From positions 18,447 through 82,446 of the forward strand of contig JBOEGN010000008.1 of the NCBI GenBank assembly GCA_050633445.1: a DNA stretch of 64,000 nt, written 5' to 3'. Each line of letters opens with the position of its first letter. The first letter of the stretch is position 1. The notes below the pieces were generated by a model. That model saw only the letters and a program-made list of their open reading frames with translations, was not told the origin of the DNA and searched no databases. Source of the stretch: Thalassobius sp050633445. Its GTDB lineage: Bacteria; Pseudomonadota; Alphaproteobacteria; Rhodobacterales; Rhodobacteraceae. This document shows positions 57,515 to 64,000 of this stretch, piece by piece. A program made the position numbers and the translations under genes.

Positions 57515-60500
57515 ATGATCCGCATGATCCCCCCGTCGGCAGGTGGCTTTCTGTCCTATTTTACGCGGCACAAAACGGCGGCCAATTTGCTGCTGGTCGT
57601 GCTGATCGTTTTGGGCTTGGCTGCGGTTCCGCGGATGCGGGCGCAGTTTTTCCCTGATGTGATCCTGGATGATGTGACCGTCACCGTAACCTGGGACGGG
57701 GCCGGGGCCGAGGATGTGGATGCAGCCATCGTACAGGTGCTGGAACCCGCTCTTTTGGTGGTCGAAGGCGTGACCAGCAGCGAAAGCCGCAGCTCGGAAG
57801 GGCGCGCGCGCATCAATCTGGAATTCGAACCGAACTGGGACATGTCGCGCGCCGCAGATGACGTGCAATCGGCAGTGGATGCCGTGACCACTTTGCCGTC
57901 CGAGGCCGAAGACCCCACCGTGAAGCGGGGTGCCTGGCGTGACCGGGTGACGGATATCGTGATCACGGGGCCGGTTGGCCCGGATCAGCTGGGTCTGTTC
58001 GCTGACGAGCTGGTCACGCGCCTGTTTGCCGTCGGAGTGACGCGCAGCACTATCCGGGGCGTCGCGGCCAGCCAGATCATGATCGAGGTGCCCAGCCTGA
58101 ACCTGATGGCGCATGACGTTACAATCGCACAAATTGCGGCTGCTATCGCCGAGGAGGTCGACGCCGATCCCGCCGGGGATGTCAGTGGCGGCAATGCACG
58201 CGTGCGCACCGGGGTCGAAAAACGCTCGGCCCGCGAGATTGCAGGCATTGCGCTTAGAACACGGGATGATGGCTCGGTTCTGACGGTGGGCGACGTGGCG
58301 ACGGTCAGCCTGTTGGGCAGCGACCGGAACCGGGTCTATTTTGTGGGCGAACACCCTGCCGTCTCGGTACGGGTTGATCGCTCGGACACGGGCGATGCGA
58401 TCAAGATCCAGAGCCAGGTGCAGCAAGTCGCGGATGAAATGCAGGCAACATTGCCGCAAGGCGTCTCGATTGAACTGATCCGCACCCGCGCCGAGGCCAT
58501 CACAGCGCGTCTCAATATCCTGACTGAAAACGGGCTGATGGGGCTTGGGCTGGTGTTGATCCTGCTGTTTTTGTTCCTGAACGCGCGCACGGCCTTTTGG
58601 GTCGCGGCAGGCATTCCAGTATCGATGCTGACGGCCATTGCGCTGATGTATGCGGCGGGGCTGACCATCAACATGATCAGCCTGTTCGGTCTGATTATCA
58701 CGCTGGGTATCGTGGTGGATGACGCCATTGTGGTGGGGGAACATGCTGACCATCTGTCGCGCAACGGCCATGGACCAACCAGCGCCGCCGAGACCGCTGC
58801 CCGTCGCATGGCGCTGCCGGTGTTTTCGGCCACCTTGACGACAATCATCGCGTTTTTCGGCCTGACAGCGGTTGGGGGGCGCTTCGGAGACCTGATCCGC
58901 GACATCCCCTTTACCGTGATTGTGGTGCTGATCGCCTCGTTGATCGAGTGTTTTCTGATCCTGCCAAATCACATGGCGCACGCGCTGAAACACGCCGCCA
59001 AAGAACGCTGGTATGACTGGCCCTCGCGCACAGTAAACAAGGGCTTTCGCTGGGTGCGGACCAACCTGTTCCGCCCCCTGACCGCTGGGGTTATTCGGGC
59101 GCGGTATCCGGTCATTGCCTTGGCCTGCGTCTTGCTGGCCGGGCAGGCGTCAGTGTTCATCCGGGGCGATGTGCAGTGGCGATTCTTCAACGCGCCAGAA
59201 CGCGGCAGCGTGACGGGCAATTTCGCCATGCTGCCCGGTGCCACGCGCGAAGATAGCCTGGCCATGATGCGTGAATTTCAGCGCGCAACCGAGGCTTTGG
59301 GTGCGGAATACGAGCAGCGCCATGGCACCAACCCTCTGGACTATGTGATTGCCGAGGTCGGCGGAAATTCGGGCCGTCCGCTGCCCGGTGCTGACACCAA
59401 GGATGCCGACCAGCTGGGTGGGATTTCGATCGAACTGATCGACGCTGATTTGCGGCCCTATTCCAGTTTCGCCTTTGTCGCCGAGCTGCAAGACGCCGTG
59501 CGCCGTCATCCCATGGTCGAAACGATCAGCTTCCGTGGCTGGCGATCTGGCCCCGGTGGCGAGGCGCTGGATGTGCAATTCTACGGCGCCACCGCTGACA
59601 CGCTAAAGGCCGCTAGCGAAGCGCTGCAAGAAGAGCTGTTACGCTTTCCCGAAGTCTCCGCCGTCGAAGATAACCTGTCCTACGACAAAGATGAAATCAT
59701 CCTGGAACTGACCCCGCAAGGGCAGGCATTAGGCTTTACCATTGATGGGCTGGGGCGGGTGCTGCGGCACCGCTTGAACGGCCTCGAGGCCGCGACTTTT
59801 CCTGATGGGCCGCGCAGTGCCTCGATCCGGGTCGAACTGCCCGACGAGGAACTGGCCGCCGATTTCCTGGAAACCATGCAGCTGCGGACAGATCGCGGGG
59901 AATACGTGCCGCTGGCCGATATTGTCAGCGTTGAAACGCGGTCTGGGTTTTCGACCGTGCGGCGGGAAAACGGGCTGCGGCTGATCTCGGTCACGGGGGA
60001 TGTTTCCGAGGATGACCCCGCCCGCGCCGAGGAAATCAACTTGTTGCTCGAGACAGAAATCCTGCCGAAAATCGCCAGCGAAAAGCAGGTGGAATGGCGC
60101 ATGTCCGGCCTGTCAGAGCAAGAAGACGCGTTTCTGAATGACGCAATGACGGGGCTGACGCTGTGTCTTGTCGGGATCTATCTGGTGCTGGCCTGGGTGT
60201 TCAGCAGCTGGACGCGGCCGGTGGTGGTCATGGCGATTATTCCCTTTGGGCTGGTTGGCACGATTTATGGTCATGCGCAGTGGGACGTGCCCCTGTCGAT
60301 GTTCACTGTCGTCGGGCTGATCGGGATGACTGGAATTATCATCAACGATTCCATCGTGTTGGTGACGACCATTGACGAGTACGCAGCCGAACGTGGCGTG
60401 ATTCCCGCCATTGTCGAGGGCACCTCGGATCGTTTGCGCCCGGTGATGCTGACGACGCTGACCACCGTGTTGGGGCTTGCACCGCTGATGTATGAAACCT

Positions 60501-60883
60501 CGCAACAGGCGGCGTTTTTGCGGCCCACGGTGATCACGCTGGTCTATGGGCTGGGGTTCGGGATGCTGTTGGTGCTGATCGTTGTGCCTGCGTTGATCGC
60601 CATTCAACACGACTTGCGCCGGCATATCACGGCACTGCGCCGGTCCTCACGCGTGCGGGGCGTTTGGGTGCCCATGGGGGCCGCTGTTCTGGCGCTGGCT
60701 GGGTGGCTGGCGCTGACGATGGGCTGGCCGCTGGTGACGGGGCAAGAGCATCCGATCCTTCAGGCGCTGCCCATGGCCTCGAGCGCCGGGGGACTGCCGC
60801 TGTTCCTGGTCGGAGCGTTGGGGATCGTCGTGCTGCTATACGTGCTGTCGTTGCTGGTCTCGGCTCTAAAGCGCCCGGCGTGA
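57515..60883 (+). CDS. RND efflux pump inner-membrane permease
   Basis: A 1122-residue proton-driven exporter of the AcrB/HAE superfamily with twelve core helices, two large periplasmic loops and the transmembrane proton-relay pair Asp-Asp in LGIVVDDAIVVGEHADHLSR near 400-419. The second half has TGIIINDSIVLV near 940. After the normal end (DLRRHITALRRSSRVRG near 1035) about 80 further residues add two hydrophobic helices, which most relatives lack. The substrate cannot be read from sequence. Forms an operon with the adaptor gene. Confidence 0.93.
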   Translation: MIRMIPPSAGGFLSYFTRHKTAANLLLVVLIVLGLAAVPRMRAQFFPDVILDDVTVTVTWDGAGAEDVDAAIVQVLEPALLVVEGVTSSESRSSEGRARINLEFEPNWDMSRAADDVQSAVDAVTTLPSEAEDPTVKRGAWRDRVTDIVITGPVGPDQLGLFADELVTRLFAVGVTRSTIRGVAASQIMIEVPSLNLMAHDVTIAQIAAAIAEEVDADPAGDVSGGNARVRTGVEKRSAREIAGIALRTRDDGSVLTVGDVATVSLLGSDRNRVYFVGEHPAVSVRVDRSDTGDAIKIQSQVQQVADEMQATLPQGVSIELIRTRAEAITARLNILTENGLMGLGLVLILLFLFLNARTAFWVAAGIPVSMLTAIALMYAAGLTINMISLFGLIITLGIVVDDAIVVGEHADHLSRNGHGPTSAAETAARRMALPVFSATLTTIIAFFGLTAVGGRFGDLIRDIPFTVIVVLIASLIECFLILPNHMAHALKHAAKERWYDWPSRTVNKGFRWVRTNLFRPLTAGVIRARYPVIALACVLLAGQASVFIRGDVQWRFFNAPERGSVTGNFAMLPGATREDSLAMMREFQRATEALGAEYEQRHGTNPLDYVIAEVGGNSGRPLPGADTKDADQLGGISIELIDADLRPYSSFAFVAELQDAVRRHPMVETISFRGWRSGPGGEALDVQFYGATADTLKAASEALQEELLRFPEVSAVEDNLSYDKDEIILELTPQGQALGFTIDGLGRVLRHRLNGLEAATFPDGPRSASIRVELPDEELAADFLETMQLRTDRGEYVPLADIVSVETRSGFSTVRRENGLRLISVTGDVSEDDPARAEEINLLLETEILPKIASEKQVEWRMSGLSEQEDAFLNDAMTGLTLCLVGIYLVLAWVFSSWTRPVVVMAIIPFGLVGTIYGHAQWDVPLSMFTVVGLIGMTGIIINDSIVLVTTIDEYAAERGVIPAIVEGTSDRLRPVMLTTLTTVLGLAPLMYETSQQAAFLRPTVITLVYGLGFGMLLVLIVVPALIAIQHDLRRHITALRRSSRVRGVWVPMGAAVLALAGWLALTMGWPLVTGQEHPILQALPMASSAGGLPLFLVGALGIVVLLYVLSLLVSALKRPA

Positions 60884-60914
60884 CGGGTTAGGCTGGCCCG
60901 TCAACTTGCCGGGC
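60873..60914. terminator. Nested hairpin between convergent RND and DsbD-like genes
   Basis: Outer arms GCCCGGC (60873-60879) and GCCGGGC (60908-60914), inner arms GACGGG (60882-60887) and CCCGTC (60897-60902). The structure overlaps both gene ends. It lacks a T-tract, so the terminator role is tentative. Confidence 0.45.
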
Positions 60915-61710
60915 AGCCCTGAATATCCACCGCATGATCGCTGCCAAGAACGGTCAGGCGCAGCCCCGAACGGTCCAGGGCAAAGCTATCTTCGGTCATG
61001 TGTATCATTTCCGTTCGCACGCTCAGCGTGTTGCCTATGCGCGTGGTTTCAGCCTCGGCCACCCAAATCTCGGGGTCCGACGTTTCCACGACCGTATATT
61101 CATGCGCGCCTGCGCTGGGCATTTGTACGGTTGCTGACAGCGCCAGCCCGTCCTCGGTCAACGAGATATCACAGCTGATACGACCCACCCCAGCCATCTG
61201 GGCGGAATAGGGTTGATCCGTCAGCGCAGCCGAGATCGTCGCATCGCGCAGCTTGTCCAATGGCAGTGCGGCCTTGAAACCAATATCCGCAGGCACGCAG
61301 ACATCCTTGCAGATCCCGATTTGCAGCTCGCCGGACAGGGCGATGGGTTTGGCCCTGTCTTTTGGGGTTAACACGATCGGCAACACTAGCGCGTCTTCAT
61401 ACCCGACCGAGGTCATGCCGTTTTGCGAAAACACCTCGGGAGTTGGCCATACTGGCATGAATTTCGCCAAGTTGTCAGAACCTGACCAGTTGATCAGCGG
61501 TGGGATTCCAGCATCCCCAGGCGCGCGCCAGTAGGTTTTCCACCCCGGTGCAAGCTCGATCCGTAAGGCCGCGATATGGGTGCCATCCGCACTGCGCCAA
61601 CCGGGCAGCACCTCCAGCGACACGACGTGTTGGTCGAAATCTTGGGCTGTTGCGATCTGGCCGGTCAGGCCAAGGGCTGCAAGCGCAGAGAGGAGTGTTG
61701 TTCTGATCAT
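60901..61710 (-). CDS. Periplasmic DsbD N-terminal-like (nDsbD) protein
   Basis: A 269-residue exported protein. The signal peptide MIRTTLLSALAALGLTGQIA is cleaved after ATA or TAQ. The mature part matches the DsbD alpha domain: ELAPGWKTYWRAPGDAGIPP near 53-72, GYEDALVLPIVLTPKD near 103-118 and the redox-like Cys pair in GICKDVCVP near 132-140. It lacks the DsbD membrane and thioredoxin domains. Likely a partner of a separate CcdA/DsbD-type electron carrier in periplasmic thiol reduction. Confidence 0.83.
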   Translation of the reverse strand: MIRTTLLSALAALGLTGQIATAQDFDQHVVSLEVLPGWRSADGTHIAALRIELAPGWKTYWRAPGDAGIPPLINWSGSDNLAKFMPVWPTPEVFSQNGMTSVGYEDALVLPIVLTPKDRAKPIALSGELQIGICKDVCVPADIGFKAALPLDKLRDATISAALTDQPYSAQMAGVGRISCDISLTEDGLALSATVQMPSAGAHEYTVVETSDPEIWVAEAETTRIGNTLSVRTEMIHMTEDSFALDRSGLRLTVLGSDHAVDIQGCPAS

Positions 61711-61841
61711 CCCTTTGATGTGGGCTAAAAACCGGTCAAATCCAACTCACATTCCGGCGAGGGGATGTGACAATCCGCGCAACCGTGGTTTTTGTGTCGC
61801 CAGCGCTGGACCCGGGCGGCGTGGGTTCTTATCTTGAACCC

Positions 61842-62417
61842 ATGGACACAGAAAACGCCCCGCTGAACCTGACCGGAAAGCTTTTGATTGCGATGCCTTT
61901 GATGGGGGATCCGCGATTTGAACAGTCCGTGGTCCTGATTTGCGCCCATTCCGACGAGGGCGCGATGGGTCTGATCATCAACAAGCCAACCGGCGAGGTC
62001 GCCCTGTCGGACATGCTGGAACAGTTGGAAATCACCCATGGTCCCGACAGCCGTCAGATGGGTGTTTCCTTTGGCGGCCCGGTTGAGCAAAGCCGTGGTT
62101 TCGTCCTGCACTCCTTGGATTACATTAGCATTGTCAACACCTTGAAGGTCGAAGGCGTGTTCGGTCTAACCGCGACCTTGGACATCCTAGAGGCGCTGGC
62201 CAAGGGCCGTGGGCCCGAACGCGCGCTGGTGGCTATTGGCTATGCTGGCTGGGGGCCTGGACAGCTCGAGGACGAGCTGAGCCAGAACGCCTGGCTCACC
62301 TGTGATTCGAACATGGAGCTGGTGTTCGATCTGCCTGATCAGGGCAAATGGGATGGCGCGCTGAAATCGCTGGGTGTGGACGCGTTGATGCTGTCCTCGG
62401 ATGCGGGCCACGCCTAG
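61842..62417 (+). CDS. YqgE/AlgH family protein (UPF0301)
   Basis: A 191-residue protein with family blocks LLIAMPLMGDPRFEQSVVLI near 14-33, GAMGLIINKPTG near 42-53, GGPVEQSRGFVLHS near 78-91 and IGYAGWGPGQLEDEL near 133-147. The family is widespread and of unclear function (AlgH affects alginate in pseudomonads). ATG 61842 fits the family start; 25 upstream in-frame codons are not conserved-looking. Confidence 0.92.
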   Translation: MDTENAPLNLTGKLLIAMPLMGDPRFEQSVVLICAHSDEGAMGLIINKPTGEVALSDMLEQLEITHGPDSRQMGVSFGGPVEQSRGFVLHSLDYISIVNTLKVEGVFGLTATLDILEALAKGRGPERALVAIGYAGWGPGQLEDELSQNAWLTCDSNMELVFDLPDQGKWDGALKSLGVDALMLSSDAGHA

Positions 62418-62444
62418 GGCCCGCTGTCTCTCACTTTTGCGTGT

Positions 62445-63395
62445 TCAGTCGCGAGGCGCCGCCGCACGGGCCAGCCTGTCATTGATCGCGACGCCCAGAC
62501 CGTGCATCGGGATCGGACTGACGGCGATTCCCTGCGGTTTCAGGGCGTCCAATGCATGCAAGTGATGGAACAGATTCGCCGCCGCTTGGACCAGATCGCC
62601 AGTTTCGGACAGATTAAGCGTGCAGTCGACTGGGCCAAAGCCCAACAGGACTTCGGTGTCGTCAATCTGGGTCGCGTTTAGCCGCACGCGCGCACCCGGC
62701 GCATAATGAGACAGCATCTGGCCAGGGGCGGTCAGCGGGTCAGCTTGATCTCGGTGCGCCAACGGGGCCCCTAATACGGCCTCGATATCTTCTGCGGCGA
62801 CTCCGCCCGGGCGCAGCAACATCGGTTCGCCGGACAGGCCGACAATCGTGGATTCCACGCCGACAGGGCAGGGGCCGCCATCCAGCACAGCCTCGATCCG
62901 GCCTGACAACCCGTCAATCACGTGCTGCGCGGTGGTCGGGCTGATCTTGCCCGACGGATTGGCCGAGGGTGCGGCGACAGGGCCATCAAACGCGGCCAGC
63001 AAAGCCTGCGCCACAGGATGGGCGGGTACTCGGACCGCCAGCGTTGGCAATTCAGCAGTGACCAGCGGGGACAGGCCAGCGTCAGCCCGCAAGGGTAAAA
63101 CCAAGGTCAGCGCGCCGGGCCAGAATGCCTCTGCTAGCTTTTGCGCGGTTTCGGACCATTCGACGTAGCGCTGCGCGACGGAGGGCGAGGAGACATGCAC
63201 GATCAGCGGGTTGAAACGGGGGCGACCCTTGGCCTGAAAAATCCGGGCCACGGCATGGTCATTGCGCGCGTCCGCGCCCAAACCGTAGACGGTTTCGGTT
63301 GGCAGGGCGATCAAGCCTCCTGCGGAAAGCACGTCCGCTGAGCGGGTGATATCGGCAGGCGCGGGGGTCAGATGAAGGGTGCTGTGGGCAGTCAT
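62445..63395 (-). CDS. L-threonylcarbamoyladenylate synthase (Sua5/YwlC/TsaC)
   Basis: Makes threonylcarbamoyl-AMP from threonine, bicarbonate and ATP for the t6A37 modification of tRNA. The 316-residue protein is the long Sua5 form: YrdC domain with GLIALPTETVYGLGADARND near 27-46, KGRPRFNPLIVHV near 55-67, APSANPSGKISPT near 141-153 and GVESTIVGL near 178-186, then the C-terminal Sua5 domain (SHYAPGARVRLN near 231-242). ATG 63395 is chosen; a long upstream in-frame extension overlaps the divergent acyl-CoA dehydrogenase gene. Confidence 0.93.
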   Translation of the reverse strand: MTAHSTLHLTPAPADITRSADVLSAGGLIALPTETVYGLGADARNDHAVARIFQAKGRPRFNPLIVHVSSPSVAQRYVEWSETAQKLAEAFWPGALTLVLPLRADAGLSPLVTAELPTLAVRVPAHPVAQALLAAFDGPVAAPSANPSGKISPTTAQHVIDGLSGRIEAVLDGGPCPVGVESTIVGLSGEPMLLRPGGVAAEDIEAVLGAPLAHRDQADPLTAPGQMLSHYAPGARVRLNATQIDDTEVLLGFGPVDCTLNLSETGDLVQAAANLFHHLHALDALKPQGIAVSPIPMHGLGVAINDRLARAAAPRD

Positions 63396-63515
63396 GGCCT
63401 TTGACGCAGGGTTTTGGTTGATGCGAACGGACCGATAGCTACTTTCTTCGGCACGCATTTTTGAATAACTGCGTATGACTTGAATTCCAAGCCGTCCCGT
63501 TAGAAGGAGACCCAG

Positions 63516-64000
63516 ATGCCGTATCGTGCGCCCGTCGAGGACTACCAATTTATTTTCGAAAATATTGTCGATATGGCCTCGATCGCCGGAACGGATAGGT
63601 TTGCCGAAGCGACGCCGGACATGACGACGGCTATCCTGACCGAAATGGGGAAAATGGCCGAAGAGGTCCTGTTCCCATTGCAGCGCAACGGTGATCTGGA
63701 CGGAGCGGTTCTGGAAAATGGCGTTGTGCGGACCACGAACGGATATGCCGAAGCGTTCAAAACCATGGCCGAGGGTGGCTGGATCGCGGTTTCTGCGAGC
63801 GAAGAACATGGCGGCATGGGCCTGCCGCTGGTGATGAACACTGCTTGCAACGAGATGGTCACCTCGACCGCGATGGCGCTGGGGCTGTGCCCGCTGTTGA
63901 CGCAGGGCCAGATCGAAGCGTTGGAGCATCACGCCAGCGACGATCTGAAACAGATGTACCTGCCGCGCCTGATCAGCGGCGAATGGACCGGCACGATGAA
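63516..64000 (+). CDS. Acyl-CoA dehydrogenase, N-terminal part
   Basis: The frame is open to the window end; 161 residues are visible. It starts MPYRAPVEDYQFIFENIVDM after AAGGAGA, the typical beginning of the DmdC/FadE5-like long acyl-CoA dehydrogenases (about 590 residues), with the N-terminal helical domain (EGGWIAVSASEEHGGMGLPL near 86-105) and the start of the flavin domain (PRLISGEWTGTM at the end). Oxidises an acyl-CoA with FAD. In roseobacters some such proteins act in DMSP-derived methylmercaptopropionate breakdown, but this fragment cannot decide that. Confidence 0.9.
   Translation, partial: MPYRAPVEDYQFIFENIVDMASIAGTDRFAEATPDMTTAILTEMGKMAEEVLFPLQRNGDLDGAVLENGVVRTTNGYAEAFKTMAEGGWIAVSASEEHGGMGLPLVMNTACNEMVTSTAMALGLCPLLTQGQIEALEHHASDDLKQMYLPRLISGEWTGTM

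Noticed and set aside
56681..58993. A 770-residue open frame on the minus strand opposite the RND genes
   Set aside because: His/Gln/Arg-rich shadow frame of GC-rich coding DNA; the plus-strand adaptor and permease genes are unmistakable.

Overview
The window is chromosomal DNA from an alphaproteobacterium, most likely a marine member of the Rhodobacteraceae (Roseobacter group). This rests on the compact GC-rich coding style and on gene blocks typical of the family: rpmH-rnpA-yidD-ttcA followed by yidC, a MOSC protein, engB and argB; a BztD/AapP-type amino-acid ABC transporter; TRAP transport; uvrC-pgsA-moaD-moaE; and pyrB linked to a dihydroorotase-like gene. No species call is possible from the sequence alone.

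Layout. 1-1143: end of an amino-acid ABC transporter. 1224-10764: a mostly minus-strand housekeeping block (phosphohistidine phosphatase, Fe-S protein, argB, engB, MOSC, yidC, an EAL protein, ttcA, yidD, rnpA, rpmH) driven from a near-consensus promoter upstream of rpmH and interrupted by one plus-strand SDR gene. 11036-14592: a VTT-domain membrane protein, a flavin disulfide oxidoreductase and an orphan sensor kinase. 14711-14787: tRNA-Arg(ACG).

14788-26911 is a low-density accessory zone directly downstream of that tRNA. It holds two RTX proteins that share the same C-terminal module, unknown genes of lower GC, two families of dispersed repeats, IS5 and IS110 transposase remnants, an ArsR remnant, and two genes each broken by a single-base indel in an A/T homopolymer. 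No integrase and no flanking att repeat was found. The least explained unit is 20854-22462, a two-gene set downstream of an AraC-type regulator whose products appear to share a beta-rich domain.

26912-33168 is a catabolic module: a LysR regulator divergent from a TRAP transporter (dctPQM), a metal-dependent cyclase/hydrolase, an OsmC protein and a fumarylacetoacetase-fold hydrolase. 33192-49143 returns to core genes (sulfate-exporter-like permease, CoxG-like protein, S49 peptidase, Ca/Na antiporter, SDR, uvrC, sensor kinase, pgsA, moaDE, OmpA-like protein, ubiA, rsmE, gshA). An AT-rich intergenic region with a perfect DnaA box lies before uvrC. 49177-53996 holds plsY and a pyrimidine cluster in which the dihydroorotase-like protein lacks its metal-binding histidines, so it is probably a structural partner of PyrB; four small membrane-protein genes sit between them. 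54123-64000 holds a uracil-DNA glycosylase, LysE and moaB genes damaged by assembly gaps, an RND efflux pair, a DsbD-like periplasmic protein, YqgE, a Sua5/TsaC protein and the start of an acyl-CoA dehydrogenase.
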